Of a DNA stretch of 64,000 nucleotides, positions 45,141-55,166 are shown in pieces. Source of the stretch: Halomonas sp. KAO (GTDB lineage: Bacteria; Pseudomonadota; Gammaproteobacteria; Pseudomonadales; Halomonadaceae); the NCBI RefSeq assembly GCF_015595025.1, contig NZ_JADNRL010000019.1, forward strand, positions 577,102-641,101. The letters are read 5' to 3'. The notes below the pieces were generated by a model. The model was given only the letters and a program-made list of their open reading frames with translations, was not told where the DNA came from and made no database searches. The translations under genes were made by a program, and so were the position numbers. Numbering within the stretch: position 1 is the first letter of the stretch; each line of letters opens with the position of its first letter.

Positions 45141-46289
45141 TCAGGCCCCGCGAGCTCGCATCATCTCGACGAATCGTTCGAACAGCGGCGCCACGTCGCA
45201 CGGGCCCGGGCTCGCCTCGGGGTGCCCCTGGAAGCTGAAGGCCGGGCAGTCGGTGCGCTCGACCCCCTGCAGGGTGCCGTCGAACAGCGAACGGTGGGTG
45301 GCACGCAGGTTGGCCGGCAGCTGTGCCTCGTCGGCGGCGAAGCCGTGGTTCTGGCTGGTGATCATCACGCGGCCGCTATCGAGATCCTGCACCGGATGGT
45401 TGGCGCCGTGGTGGCCGTGGTTCATCTTCATGGTGCTGGCACCGCTGGCCAGCGCCAGCAGCTGATGCCCCAGGCAGATGCCGAACATCGGAATCCCGCT
45501 CTCGAGGAGCTCCTGGATCGCCGTGATGGCGTAGTCGCAGGGCTCGGGGTCACCGGGACCGTTGGAGAGGAAGATCCCATCCGGGTTCATCGCCAGCACT
45601 TCGGCAGCCGGAGTCTGGGCCGGTACCACGCTGAGACGACAGCCGCGGGAGGCCAGCATGCGCAGGATGTTGTACTTCACGCCGAAGTCGTAGGCCACCA
45701 CATGGAAGGGACGCTCGCCCTGGCTGGCGTCGTTGTAGCCCTGACCCAGGGTCCACACGCCCTCGGTCCACTCGTAGGGCGCCTTGCAGGAGACCACCTT
45801 GGCCAGATCCATGCCCGCAAGGCCCGGGAAGTCACGGGCGGCGGCCAGTGCACGCTCGACGACATCCTCACCCTCGGCCTCGGTACCGGCCAGAATCGCG
45901 CCGTTCTGGGCACCCTTGTCACGCAGCAGGCGGGTCAGGCGACGGGTGTCGATCTCGGCGATGCCCAGCACATTCTGGCTCTTGAGATAGTCGGAGAGGG
46001 TCTGCTCGCAGCGGAAGTTGCTGGCCAGCAGCGGCAGGTCGCGAATCACCAGGCCGGCGGCGGCGATGCCACTGGACTCCACGTCCTCGGCATTGACGCC
46101 GGTATTGCCGATATGAGGGTAGGTCAGGGTGACGATCTGGCGAGCATAAGAGGGATCGGTAAGAATCTCCTGATAGCCGGTCATGGCCGTATTGAACACC
46201 ACCTCACCGCTGGTCTGTCCATCGGCGCCAATCGCCGTGCCATGAAACACACTGCCGTCTTCCAGGGCCAGTATCGCGGGTCTGTTCAA
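45141..46289 (-). CDS. carA: carbamoyl-phosphate synthase small subunit
   Basis: Glutaminase subunit that feeds ammonia to CarB. The 382-residue protein has the class I amidotransferase domain with the nucleophile Cys in [14 protein letters not shown] and the His-Glu pair in [12 protein letters not shown]. The start codon is TTG at 46289 ([12 protein letters not shown]) with AGGAGG eight bases upstream; rare starts are also used by carA in E. coli. A leader with a candidate attenuator lies directly upstream. Confidence 0.96.
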   Translation of the reverse strand: MNRPAILALEDGSVFHGTAIGADGQTSGEVVFNTAMTGYQEILTDPSYARQIVTLTYPHIGNTGVNAEDVESSGIAAAGLVIRDLPLLASNFRCEQTLSDYLKSQNVLGIAEIDTRRLTRLLRDKGAQNGAILAGTEAEGEDVVERALAAARDFPGLAGMDLAKVVSCKAPYEWTEGVWTLGQGYNDASQGERPFHVVAYDFGVKYNILRMLASRGCRLSVVPAQTPAAEVLAMNPDGIFLSNGPGDPEPCDYAITAIQELLESGIPMFGICLGHQLLALASGASTMKMNHGHHGANHPVQDLDSGRVMITSQNHGFAADEAQLPANLRATHRSLFDGTLQGVERTDCPAFSFQGHPEASPGPCDVAPLFERFVEMMRARGA

Positions 46290-46343
46290 GGTAACGTCCT
46301 CCTGCTCGTCAAGGGATTCTCAGCGCCGCCGTACGCCAGTCGC

Positions 46344-46388
46344 AAAAAAGCGGGATGAAACCTGATATGGACCGGTTTCATCCCGCTT
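46344..46388 (-). terminator. carA leader terminator (candidate attenuator)
   Basis: Perfect 15-bp arms AAGCGGGATGAAACC/GGTTTCATCCCGCTT with an 11-base loop, followed on the minus strand by a run of six T. It lies 55 bases upstream of carA. Its 5' arm overlaps a sequence (46384-46392) that can instead pair over nine bases with 46437-46445 in the leader, so terminator and antiterminator are mutually exclusive. Confidence 0.75.
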
Positions 46389-46392
46389 GTTG

Positions 46393-46467
46393 TCATTCGC
46401 TCGGAACTGATGTGCTCAGAACTCTGGGGGCCGAAGCAACAAGCGCTGTGAAGGGGCTCTCACCCAT
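46393..46467 (-). CDS. candidate carA leader peptide (24 residues)
   Basis: A minus-strand ATG frame, MGESPFTALVASAPRVLSTS plus four more residues, ends four bases before the terminator stem. Codons 8-11 overlap the 5' antiterminator arm (46437-46445). No strong ribosome-binding site is obvious, so translation is a hypothesis drawn from the fold. Confidence 0.4.
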   Translation of the reverse strand: MGESPFTALVASAPRVLSTSVPSE

Positions 46468-46475
46468 GCGCCCGG

Positions 46476-46495
46476 CCAAAATTTTGGGGATATTA
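46476..46495 (-). promoter_or_regulatory. possible carA promoter -10 and palindrome at the start site
   Basis: On the minus strand TAATAT (46490-46495) could be a -10 element with a weak -35 TAGTCG 17 bases upstream. Just downstream lies the perfect palindrome CCAAAATTTTGG (46476-46487), a possible operator over the transcription start. Confidence 0.35.
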
Positions 46496-46554
46496 CAGGA
46501 ATCGCTGCCCGGCGACTACCCCCCGCCACCATGGTCAGGGCTATTACCCTACGG

Positions 46555-46632
46555 GGTCAGACCCCCGCCGAGGTAACGGCACAGTGCTGGAGCACCTTGC
46601 GAGCAGGGCCGTCATCGCTGGGGTCTGACCCC
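46555..46632. repeat. inverted GGGGTCAGACCCC/GGGGTCTGACCCC pair between dapB and carA
   Basis: Two 13-base near-palindromes are reverse complements of each other, at 46555-46567 and 46620-46632. They flank about 50 bases with weaker pairing (GTAACGGC/GCCGTCAT). This sequence type is often found in REP-like dispersed repeats; here it could also terminate dapB transcription, whose stop is 26 bases away. Confidence 0.55.
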
Positions 46633-46657
46633 GAGGGGCCCCTCACTCCTGACCGAG

Positions 46658-47509
<852 letters not shown>

Positions 47510-47521
47510 TCAGAGCGAAGG

Positions 47522-48436
47522 CTACCCCAGCCGTGGCGAAGGCCGCTCATGCCGCATCAGCAGCACCATGGCCAGCAGTACCGTCAGGCTGCCGGGCAGC
47601 CACACCCAGCCGATCTGCTGCGGCGAGCGTATGAATAGCAGCATCATGGAGACGAAAGGCACCAGATAGCCGTAAGCGGTGACCACTCCTGGGGTCAGCG
47701 CCGCAGTGGCTCGCTGCATCAGCCAGAAGGTCAGGGCGCTGGAGCAGAGTCCCAGATAGACCAGTAGCGCCAGGTCCAGGGCGGTCATGTTCGCAAGATG
47801 CCTCAGTGGCTCGGTGGCGAGTCCCAGCGCGCCGACCAGCGCGCCCCCCAGCCCCAGGCTCCAGAAGGTACGTACCGCCGCCGACTCCGGCAGATACTCT
47901 TTGGCCAACCCCCAGCGGCTAAGCACCGGATAGAGCGCCGAGGAGAGACAGCCCGCGAAGAACACCGCCTCGCCGAGGCCGAAACTCAGCTCGCCGCCCT
48001 GTTGCCACCCCTCGGCAACAGCCAGCCCCAGAGCACCAACGGCCCCCAGGGCGAGGATCACCGGCAGCCGCCAGCCCGGGGCCTCCACTCGCAACCCTCG
48101 CCCCAACAGGAAGGCCAGCAGCGGTACCGTGACATACAGGGTCGCCATGGAGAGTGCCGTGGCGTGATGGGCGGCCCAGAACATCGCCGCGAAGAAGCCG
48201 GCCAGACATGTCCCCATCAGCGCATAGAGCAACAGGCTTTGCCTACACGGCACGAAGTTCGCCGAACGCCTGGCCAGCAGATAGAGGCCGGCACAGGCGA
48301 TGGCGAAGCGCAGGGCGGTAAGCAGCAGCGGCGGCAGCTCGCTCATCAGCCCCACCACGGGAAAGGAGAGCCCTACCAGAATCGCCCACACCAGCATGCC
48401 GAGGTGGGCGCCACGGAGGGTGACGTTCTGGCTCAC
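47522..48436 (-). CDS. EamA/DMT-superfamily transporter
   Basis: Inner-membrane protein of 304 residues with about ten hydrophobic helices in two EamA repeats (roughly residues 10-140 and 155-295), the RhaT/YdcZ-like drug/metabolite transporter fold. Substrate unknown; relatives export amino acids or metabolites. The start is a GTG at 48436 that overlaps the stop of the upstream DUF2218 gene in GTGA, indicating tight coupling of the two. Confidence 0.85.
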   Translation of the reverse strand: MSQNVTLRGAHLGMLVWAILVGLSFPVVGLMSELPPLLLTALRFAIACAGLYLLARRSANFVPCRQSLLLYALMGTCLAGFFAAMFWAAHHATALSMATLYVTVPLLAFLLGRGLRVEAPGWRLPVILALGAVGALGLAVAEGWQQGGELSFGLGEAVFFAGCLSSALYPVLSRWGLAKEYLPESAAVRTFWSLGLGGALVGALGLATEPLRHLANMTALDLALLVYLGLCSSALTFWLMQRATAALTPGVVTAYGYLVPFVSMMLLFIRSPQQIGWVWLPGSLTVLLAMVLLMRHERPSPRLG

Positions 48437-48711
48437 GCCTCCCAGACGATATCCAGCTCGACGCCCCGGAGCTCATCCAGGGCATTGTCCACCTGGCGCT
48501 CGAGTTCGTCGTGGCTCTCATCATCCAGAGCCTCCACCACCACCAGCAGCTTGTCTGGCTGGGCCTGCAGGTAGCAACTGCCCTCCTCGAAGGTCACCTG
48601 CACCGGATCGCTGGCACGATCTATCTCCTTGGCACCGGCCCATCGCTTGCAGAGCTGATCGATCAGGGCCGCCGCATCCTCGGCGTGCAACTCGGCGCGT
48701 GAAATAGGCAT
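48433..48711 (-). CDS. DUF2218 family protein
   Basis: Cytoplasmic protein of 92 residues that resembles DUF2218: a conserved QLCKRWAG segment near residue 20, FEEGSCYLQAQPDKL near 46 and an acidic helical C-terminus. Function unknown; some relatives are found with siderophore or metal genes. It is translationally coupled to the downstream EamA transporter by a four-base overlap, and it faces corA across a 179-base gap. Confidence 0.8.
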   Translation of the reverse strand: MPISRAELHAEDAAALIDQLCKRWAGAKEIDRASDPVQVTFEEGSCYLQAQPDKLLVVVEALDDESHDELERQVDNALDELRGVELDIVWEA

Positions 48712-48890
48712 AACGCTTATCCTCTGCAGAAATGTCGAGGCTTCAGACTATGATGCCGCCTCGTGGAACGCCACCCCCTCCCCGCCTACGCAGCCCTCCA
48801 TGCCACCGGCGCCAACGGGAGTCACATCGGGTGACTTCCTGGCACACTAGGGCTATCCAGGACACCAGTCATGACCGGGAGAGTTAGCCA

Positions 48891-49856
48891 ATGCTCATCA
48901 ACTGTGTGGTCTACGACAAGGGCCACCGCTTGCACGATATCCAGCCCGACCAGATCGGCGACTACCTGGGGCAACCCGACCGCTTTGTCTGGGTGGCCTT
49001 GCACGACCCCAGCGCACAGGAGATGGCACACTACCAGGAGGCGTTCGGCCTTCATGAGCTGGCCGTGGAGGACACCCTGAAGGGTGATCAGCGCCCCAAG
49101 CTCGAGGAGTATGACTCGGCGCTGTTCATGATCATGCACATGGTCTCCATGACCGAGGGCGAATTGCAGTCTGGGCAGGTGGCGGTATTCGCCGGCCCCG
49201 GCTACGTGCTCTCGGTGCGACTGCACCCGGGCCAGGGCTTCGCCGAGGTGCGCAGGCGCTGCGAGAGCGACCCCAAGCTGCTCAGCCAGGGGCCGGCCTT
49301 CGTGCTTTACGCGCTGCTGGATGCGGTGGTCGACCACTACTTCCCGATGGTGCAGGCACTGGAGGCGGAGCTGGAGAGCATCGAGGACCAGATCTTCGTT
49401 CAAGGGTCGGCTCGCACCAGCCTGGAGCGGCTCTACCAGCTCAAGCGCCAGACCATGCAGCTGAAGCACGCCGCCATGCCGCTGGGCGAGGCGGTCAGTC
49501 ATCTGTTCGGCGGCCGGGTGCCGGCACTCTGCCGCGAAACCCGGGAGTACTTCCGCGACGTCTACGACCACCTGCACCGCATCGAGTCGGCGGTGGACAC
49601 CATCCGCGAGATGATCATCACCGCCATCCAGGTGAACCTTTCGATGGTGGCCATCGACGAGGGCGAGGTGAACAAACGGCTCGCCGCCTGGGCGGCGATC
49701 TTCGGCGTGGCCACCATCTTCGCCGGCATCTGGGGAATGAACTTCACCCATATGCCCGAGCTCGACTGGCGGATTGGCTACCCTCTGGCCCTGCTGGCCA
49801 TGGGTGGCGCCTGCGGCGGCCTCTATCGACGCTTCCGCCGAGCCGGGTGGCTGTAA
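48891..49856 (+). CDS. corA: CorA-family magnesium/divalent-cation transporter
   Basis: Pentameric inner-membrane channel for Mg2+ (and Co2+/Ni2+ in some members). The 321-residue protein has a long cytoplasmic funnel domain, two C-terminal transmembrane helices (about residues 260-285 and 298-313) and the signature GMNFTHMPEL at about 283-292; the residue after GMN fits CorA rather than clearly ZntB. The start at 48891 lacks a strong ribosome-binding site; an in-frame alternative further downstream is not compelling. Confidence 0.88.
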   Translation: MLINCVVYDKGHRLHDIQPDQIGDYLGQPDRFVWVALHDPSAQEMAHYQEAFGLHELAVEDTLKGDQRPKLEEYDSALFMIMHMVSMTEGELQSGQVAVFAGPGYVLSVRLHPGQGFAEVRRRCESDPKLLSQGPAFVLYALLDAVVDHYFPMVQALEAELESIEDQIFVQGSARTSLERLYQLKRQTMQLKHAAMPLGEAVSHLFGGRVPALCRETREYFRDVYDHLHRIESAVDTIREMIITAIQVNLSMVAIDEGEVNKRLAAWAAIFGVATIFAGIWGMNFTHMPELDWRIGYPLALLAMGGACGGLYRRFRRAGWL

Positions 49857-49910
49857 GCGCGGTTTCCAGGTGTCATGAACCGGAAATGCGAGATCAAAAG
49901 GGAGGGAGCA

Positions 49911-50855
49911 ATGCATAAGAGGCTAGAATGCCTGTCACGACTCAAGGTTGATCTTAGTACCGGGAAACCTGCCCCTCATCAGCCATGCCTTTTGCTGGCA
50001 ATCATCTGCGAAATTCAAGCAGGTCATATCCCATCCCTTCGAGTCTCTCTCGATACCCGACTGATCGCTCGATATCACGATATTTTTGAGATTGTAACGG
50101 GGGAACGGCATCGCGCTCGGCCATGGATGCCCATATGGGCACTGAGGAACCGAGAAGGTCCCTCAGGCAAGCTCTGGTCACCCGATTACGCCGATAGCCT
50201 GGCCCCCGTGGCCGACCAGCTGGGTCAGCCAAGATCGATGAATCAGCTGCTCGAGCGCTTCAGCTCTGCCCGGCTCGATGACGAGCTGTTCGCCGCCCTG
50301 CAGAAGAGCGACCTCGCCCGCGAGGCCTGCTCCTTGCTGGCCCATCGCTACCTTGGCGATGACAAGGCTACGCTCGAGCGCCTGATGAGCTACCTCGACA
50401 CCGAACTGGCCAGCGGCGACTACCAGCGGCATCCGGAACGACTCGCCGACGGGATCAAGGAGGCCGCCCCGGCCCCCGCCCGCTCAGCCGCCTTTCGCTC
50501 GCTGGTACTGGAAGCCTACGACTATCGCTGCGCGGCCAGCCGGCTGCGCTATATCACTCCCGACTATCGCTACCTGGTCGAGGCGGCCCACCTGATTCCC
50601 TTCAGCGTTACCCAGGACGACCGGCCGAGCAACGGCCTGGCGCTAACTCCCAACCTGCACTGGGCCATGGATAACCACCTGATCGCGCCGGGACCGGATC
50701 ACCACTGGCATGTCAGCCCCGCGGTGGACCATCTGGTAGCGGACAACGACTGGCTGTGCCGCCTCGATCGCCAGCCGCTGGTGCTGCCCAGGAATGAGCG
50801 CTGGCGGCCCGCCTCCGAGGCCCTGGCCTGGCGCCTGGACCACCTGCGGCGCTGA
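49911..50855 (+). CDS. HNH endonuclease, possible modification-dependent restriction enzyme
   Basis: Protein of 314 residues with two parts. The N-terminal part (KPAPHQPCLLLAIICEIQAG near residues 18-37, IWAL near 75) resembles the PHKP-LLLA domain that binds phosphorothioated DNA in ScoMcrA-type enzymes. The C-terminal part (EAYDYRCAASRLRY, then EAAHLIPF and NGLALTPNLHWAMDNH) is an HNH nuclease of the kind in COG3440. The ATG at 49911 follows GGGAGGG; an upstream in-frame ATG at 49875 is less likely. No methyltransferase or dnd genes are adjacent. The first 250 bases are visibly less GC-rich than neighbours, suggesting acquisition. Confidence 0.75.
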   Translation: MHKRLECLSRLKVDLSTGKPAPHQPCLLLAIICEIQAGHIPSLRVSLDTRLIARYHDIFEIVTGERHRARPWMPIWALRNREGPSGKLWSPDYADSLAPVADQLGQPRSMNQLLERFSSARLDDELFAALQKSDLAREACSLLAHRYLGDDKATLERLMSYLDTELASGDYQRHPERLADGIKEAAPAPARSAAFRSLVLEAYDYRCAASRLRYITPDYRYLVEAAHLIPFSVTQDDRPSNGLALTPNLHWAMDNHLIAPGPDHHWHVSPAVDHLVADNDWLCRLDRQPLVLPRNERWRPASEALAWRLDHLRR

Positions 50856-50888
50856 AACATGCCTTGATGAGTCATGCCTTGAAATGCA

Positions 50889-50924
50889 GCAGGGCCCCGT
50901 CACCGAGAGGTGACGGGGCCCTGC
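50889..50924. terminator. hairpin between HNH gene and dnaJ
   Basis: Perfect 16-bp stem GCAGGGCCCCGTCACC/GGTGACGGGGCCCTGC with a GAGA loop in the 94-base gap between convergent genes. Neither side has a good T-run, but its stability suggests a shared terminator. Confidence 0.65.
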
Positions 50925-50949
50925 CAGGCGCTTGCCAGGAAGAAAGCCG

Positions 50950-52101
50950 CTACGGCTTCATATCCTCGAAGAACTTCTTCACGCCGTCGAAGAAGCCGCT
51001 CTTCTTGGGCGAGTGGTGGGCACTGCTGGAACCACCCAGGCTGTCCTGGAACTGACGCAGCAGCTCCTTCTGTTCTTCCGTGAGCTTCACCGGCGTCTCG
51101 ATCACCACCTTGCAGATCAGGTCGCCAGGCGCGCCACCGCGCACCGGCTTGACGCCCTTGCCCCGCAGGCGGAAAAGCTTGCCGGTCTGGGTCTCGGCCG
51201 GGATCTTCAGCTTGACCCGCCCCGCCAGGGTGGGCACCTCGAGCTCGCCACCCAGCGCCGCATCGACGAAGTTGATCGGCACCTCGCACTGCAGGTTGCG
51301 GCCGTCGCGCTGGAAGATCGGGTGGGGCTTGAGATTCACCTGCACATAGAGATCCCCGGGCGGGCCGCCGTTGATGCCGGCTTCCCCTTCGCCGTTGAGA
51401 CGAATACGGTCGCCGGTATCCACGCCGGCGGGAATCTTCACCGACAGGGTGCGGGTCTCGCGTACACGCCCCTCGCCATTACACTTGTGGCAGGGCACCT
51501 TGATGTGCTGACCGGAGCCATGACAGGTCGGGCAGGTCTGCTGCACGGCGAAGAAGCCCTGCTGCATGCGCACCTGACCGTGGCCGGAACAGGTCGGGCA
51601 GGTCTCCTTGCTGGAGCCCGGCTCGGCACCGTCGCCGTCACAGCGCTCACACTCGATATGGCGCGGCACACGGATATCCACGCTGGTGCCGGATACGGCA
51701 TCCTCGAGGTCGAGCTCGAGGTTGTAGCGCAGGTCGCTGCCACGGGCCGGAGCGTTGGGGTGACGCCGGCCACCGCCGCCGCCGAAGATATCGCCGAATA
51801 CGTCACCGAAGATATCGCTGAAGCCACCGGCACCGGCGCCACCGAAGCCGCCTCCGCCGAAGCCACCACCCTGGCCATCAACGCCGGCATGACCGAACTG
51901 GTCATAGGCGGCACGCTTCTCGCTGTCGCTGAGTACCTCGTAGGCCTCGGAGACCTCGCGAAACTTCTCCGCCGCGCCGTCATCATCCGGATTGCGGTCG
52001 GGATGGAATTTCTGGGCGAGCCGGCGGTAGGCCTTCTTGATCTCTTTGGTATCGGCACCGCGCTCTACGCCCAGCACCTCGTAATAGTCGCGTTTGGACA
52101 T
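50950..52101 (-). CDS. dnaJ: chaperone protein DnaJ
   Basis: Hsp40 co-chaperone that stimulates DnaK. The 383-residue protein has the J domain with [10 protein letters not shown] (HPD at about 33-35), a Gly/Phe-rich region, four zinc-finger repeats ([32 protein letters not shown]) and the C-terminal substrate-binding domains. It lies 104 bases downstream of dnaK across a hairpin that could lower its expression relative to dnaK. Confidence 0.97.
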   Translation of the reverse strand: MSKRDYYEVLGVERGADTKEIKKAYRRLAQKFHPDRNPDDDGAAEKFREVSEAYEVLSDSEKRAAYDQFGHAGVDGQGGGFGGGGFGGAGAGGFSDIFGDVFGDIFGGGGGRRHPNAPARGSDLRYNLELDLEDAVSGTSVDIRVPRHIECERCDGDGAEPGSSKETCPTCSGHGQVRMQQGFFAVQQTCPTCHGSGQHIKVPCHKCNGEGRVRETRTLSVKIPAGVDTGDRIRLNGEGEAGINGGPPGDLYVQVNLKPHPIFQRDGRNLQCEVPINFVDAALGGELEVPTLAGRVKLKIPAETQTGKLFRLRGKGVKPVRGGAPGDLICKVVIETPVKLTEEQKELLRQFQDSLGGSSSAHHSPKKSGFFDGVKKFFEDMKP

Positions 52102-52134
52102 GGGTCTGTCCGCCTCCGTCGCGGTCCCTCGGAA

Positions 52135-52169
52135 ACACCAACGCGGGAGTCAGGCCCCCGCGCTGGTGT
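52135..52169 (-). terminator. hairpin between dnaK and dnaJ
   Basis: Thirteen-base arms ACACCAaCGCGGG/CCCGCGcTGGTGT with one mismatch and a nine-base loop, followed on the minus strand by TTTCC. It is probably a partial terminator within the operon. Confidence 0.5.
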
Positions 52170-52205
52170 CATCCATGGCTTAGATGCGTCGTTCAGATGC
52201 GTAGT

Positions 52206-54137
52206 TTACTGCTTCTTCTGGTCGTCGTTGACTTCTTCGTACTCGGCGTCGACCACGTCATCTTCCGGCTTGGCATCGGCGTCGCCCGCCTCGGCACCTT
52301 CCTGCTGGCCGGCTTCGGCCTGGGCGGCGTACATCTTCTGCGCCAGGTTGCCGGAGGCCTCGGTCAGCTTGTCGAGCTTGGCCTGGATGTCGTCCTTGTC
52401 GTCACCCTTGATGGCCTCTTCCAGCTCCTTGGCGGCGCTTTCGATGGCTTCCTTCTCTTCGTCGGTGGCGTGCTCACCGGCTTCTTCCACGGTCTTGCGT
52501 GCAGCGTGGACCATGCCATCGGCCTGGTTGCGCAGCTGAACCAGCTCCTCGAACTTCTTGTCCTCGTCGGCGTGGGCCTCGGCGTCCTGGACCATCTGCT
52601 CGATCTCGTCGTCGGAGAGACCGCTGGAGGCCTTGATGACGATCGACTGCTCCTTGCCGGTGGCCTTGTCCTTGGCGGACACGTTGAGGATGCCGTTGGC
52701 GTCCAGGTCGAAGGCGACCTCGATCTGCGGCACGCCGCGCGGTGCCGGCGGAATGTCGGCCAGGTCGAAGCGACCCAGTGACTTGTTGCCGCCCGCCTGC
52801 TTGCGCTCACCCTGCAGCACGTGAATGGTCACGGCGGTCTGGTTGTCATCCGCGGTTGAGAAGGTCTGGGTCTTCTTGGTCGGGATGGTGGTGTTCTTCT
52901 CGATCAGCGGCGTCATCACGCCACCCAGGGTCTCGATGCCCAGGGTCAGCGGCGTGACGTCGAGCAGCAGCACGTCCTTGACGTCGCCACCCAGCACACC
53001 GCCCTGGATGGCAGCACCCACGGCCACGGCCTCGTCCGGGTTGACGTCCTTGCGGGCGTCCTTGCCGAAGAAGTCGGCAACCGACTGCTGGACCATGGGC
53101 ATGCGGGTCTGACCACCGACCAGGATGACGTCATCGATCTCGGAGGCGGACAGGCCGGCATCCTTGAGCGCGGTCTTGCAGGGCTCGAGAGAGCGCTTGA
53201 CCAGGTCCTCGACCAGCGACTCGAGCTTGGCACGGGTCACCTTGACGTTGAGGTGCTTGGGACCGGTGTTGTCGGCCGTGATGTACGGCAGGTTGACGTC
53301 GGTCTGCTGGGCGCTGGAGAGCTCGATCTTGGCCTTCTCGGCGGCTTCCTTGAGGCGCTGCATGGCCAGGTTGTCGCCGGACAGGTCGATGCCGCTGTCG
53401 CTCTTGAACTGGTCGACCAGGTAGTTGATCAGCGCCAGGTCGAAGTCCTCACCACCCAGGAAGGTGTCACCGTTGGTGGCCAGCACCTCGAACTGAGTCT
53501 CGCCGTCGACATCCGCCACCTCGATGATGGAGATATCGAAGGTGCCGCCGCCCAGGTCGTAGACAGCGATGGTCTTGTCGCCACGCGACTTGTCCATGCC
53601 GTAGGCCAGCGCCGCCGCGGTCGGCTCGTTGATGATGCGCTTGACCTCGAGGCCGGCGATGCGACCCGCGTCCTTGGTGGCCTGGCGCTGGCTGTCGTTG
53701 AAGTAGGCCGGCACGGTGATGACCGCCTCGGTGACTTCCTCACCCAGGTAGTCTTCCGCGGTCTTCTTCATCTTCTTCAGCACTTCGGCGCTGACCTGGG
53801 GCGGTGCCAGCTTCTTGCCCTTCACCTCGACCCAGGCGTCGCCATTGTCGGCCTCGGCGATCTTGTAGGGCACCATCTTGATGTCCTTCTGGACCACGTC
53901 GTCCTTGTAGCGACGACCGATCAGGCGCTTGATGGCATACAGGGTGTTCTCGGGGTTGGTGACCGCCTGGCGCTTGGCCGACTGCCCAACCAGCGTCTCG
54001 CCATCATCGGTGTAGGCGATGACGGAAGGTGTTGTGCGGGTACCCTCGGCGTTCTCGATCACCTTGGCGCTGTCACCGTCGAGCACGGCGAGACAGGAGT
54101 TAGTGGTACCCAGGTCAATTCCGATGATGCGTCCCAT
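52206..54137 (-). CDS. dnaK: molecular chaperone DnaK
   Basis: Hsp70 chaperone. The 643-residue protein has the nucleotide-binding domain with [14 protein letters not shown] (residues 5-18) and [14 protein letters not shown] [14 protein letters not shown], the substrate-binding domain, a helical lid and an acidic tail near the end ([13 protein letters not shown]). Complete. It has its own sigma-32-type promoter upstream in addition to the one before grpE. Confidence 0.98.
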   Translation of the reverse strand: MGRIIGIDLGTTNSCLAVLDGDSAKVIENAEGTRTTPSVIAYTDDGETLVGQSAKRQAVTNPENTLYAIKRLIGRRYKDDVVQKDIKMVPYKIAEADNGDAWVEVKGKKLAPPQVSAEVLKKMKKTAEDYLGEEVTEAVITVPAYFNDSQRQATKDAGRIAGLEVKRIINEPTAAALAYGMDKSRGDKTIAVYDLGGGTFDISIIEVADVDGETQFEVLATNGDTFLGGEDFDLALINYLVDQFKSDSGIDLSGDNLAMQRLKEAAEKAKIELSSAQQTDVNLPYITADNTGPKHLNVKVTRAKLESLVEDLVKRSLEPCKTALKDAGLSASEIDDVILVGGQTRMPMVQQSVADFFGKDARKDVNPDEAVAVGAAIQGGVLGGDVKDVLLLDVTPLTLGIETLGGVMTPLIEKNTTIPTKKTQTFSTADDNQTAVTIHVLQGERKQAGGNKSLGRFDLADIPPAPRGVPQIEVAFDLDANGILNVSAKDKATGKEQSIVIKASSGLSDDEIEQMVQDAEAHADEDKKFEELVQLRNQADGMVHAARKTVEEAGEHATDEEKEAIESAAKELEEAIKGDDKDDIQAKLDKLTEASGNLAQKMYAAQAEAGQQEGAEAGDADAKPEDDVVDAEYEEVNDDQKKQ

Positions 54138-54209
54138 AGGAAATCCTCGAAAGTCGTGTGATGTATTCAGGAGTGGTATTCAGCGGCCTGCGCCGCGGAG
54201 TTGCTTTCT

Positions 54210-54237
54210 ATCTGGGGGCCGCGGAGAACTTTTCAAG
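54210..54237 (-). promoter_or_regulatory. sigma-32 heat-shock promoter of dnaK
   Basis: Minus strand CTTGAAA (54231-54237), 13-base spacer, CCCCAGAT (54210-54217): one change from the CCCCATNT consensus at -10 and a perfect -35. It lies 73 bases upstream of the dnaK start, in the grpE-dnaK gap. Confidence 0.8.
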
Positions 54238-54262
54238 CCCTGCGACCCGGATTTGTTGCCGT

Positions 54263-54892
54263 TCAGCCGGCAGCCTGGCTGACCACCACCATGGCCGGAC
54301 GCACCAGGCGACCGTTGAGCAGATAGCCCTTCTGGACCACCTCCATCACGCTGTTGGGGTCGAGCTCGGGGTTGGGCACCATGGCCATGGCCTCGTGGTA
54401 CTGCGGGTCGAAGGGCTCACCGGCGGGGTCCACCACCTCGACGCCGAACTTGCCGAGCACATCGAGCTGCAGCTTGAGGGTCATGGAGACACCTTCGCGA
54501 TGGCTCTCGCTCGCCCCGTCGGCCATGGCCTCCAGCGCCTTCTCGAGGCTGTCGACCACCGGCAGCAGCTCCTTGACGAACTTCTCCAGGGCGAACTTGC
54601 GCGCCTTCTCGGCGTCCTGCTCGGCGCGGCGGCGTACGTTCTGGGCCTCGGCGGCGGCGCGCAGCGCCTGGTCCTTGGCCTCCGTTACACTCTGCTCGAG
54701 CTCCTCGACACGGGCCGCCAGCACCTCGGCCTCGGGGTTGTCACTCTCCGCTGCTGCCTGGTCGGCCTGATCAGCGGCCTCGGCCGCGTCCTCCAGCTCA
54801 CCTTCCACGAGCTCCGGCTCGGCCTGGGGCTCTGCCTCCTCCTCGTGGCGCTTGAGCTCCTCGTCCAGCGGGGTCTGGGGGTCTTTGGCCAT
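54263..54892 (-). CDS. grpE: nucleotide exchange factor GrpE
   Basis: Releases ADP from DnaK and acts as a thermosensor. The 209-residue protein has an acidic N-terminal tail, a long coiled coil (residues 55-120) and the C-terminal signature [20 protein letters not shown] with RPAMVVVSQ. It starts the grpE-dnaK-dnaJ operon and is divergent from recN. Confidence 0.96.
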   Translation of the reverse strand: MAKDPQTPLDEELKRHEEEAEPQAEPELVEGELEDAAEAADQADQAAAESDNPEAEVLAARVEELEQSVTEAKDQALRAAAEAQNVRRRAEQDAEKARKFALEKFVKELLPVVDSLEKALEAMADGASESHREGVSMTLKLQLDVLGKFGVEVVDPAGEPFDPQYHEAMAMVPNPELDPNSVMEVVQKGYLLNGRLVRPAMVVVSQAAG

Positions 54893-54986
54893 GGGTCTCT
54901 CCTGAAGCGCTTGTCTAGGGTGCGAAAACGGCGTCGCGAGGGCGCCGATGCTGCATGTATGGCTACGTGAAACGGTTATGCCCGCT

Positions 54987-55014
54987 ATATGGGGACGCCT
55001 CGTCGGAACTCAAG
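54987..55014 (-). promoter_or_regulatory. sigma-32 heat-shock promoter of grpE-dnaK-dnaJ
   Basis: Minus strand CTTGAGT (55008-55014), 13-base spacer, CCCCATAT (54987-54994), an excellent match to CTTGAAA-N13-CCCCATNT. It lies about 95 bases upstream of grpE. Confidence 0.85.
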
Positions 55015-55078
55015 GCATCGAGTCTCAACTCGCGATTCAACTCGTTTTTCAAACCAGGTTTCATCGACCGACCGTGCA

Positions 55079-55107
55079 TTGTCGGGAGCCCTGAACTACT
55101 GTATAAA
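55079..55107 (+). promoter_or_regulatory. recN promoter
   Basis: A -35 TTGTCG (55079-55084), 17-base spacer and -10 TATAAA (55102-55107) precede recN by 60 bases. A LexA-like half site, TACTGT, overlaps the -10 element. Confidence 0.65.
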
Positions 55108-55117
55108 AACTCAATTC

Positions 55118-55133
55118 TTGTATGCATGAACAG
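55118..55133 (+). promoter_or_regulatory. LexA (SOS) box upstream of recN
   Basis: TTGTATGCATGAACAG matches CTGT-N8-ACAG with one change and is flanked by TA on the right. It lies just downstream of the -10, so LexA bound here would block transcription start. recN is a classical SOS gene. Confidence 0.75.
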
Positions 55134-55166
55134 TAGCCAGCAGACAGGCCCGCCCGGGGAGACACC

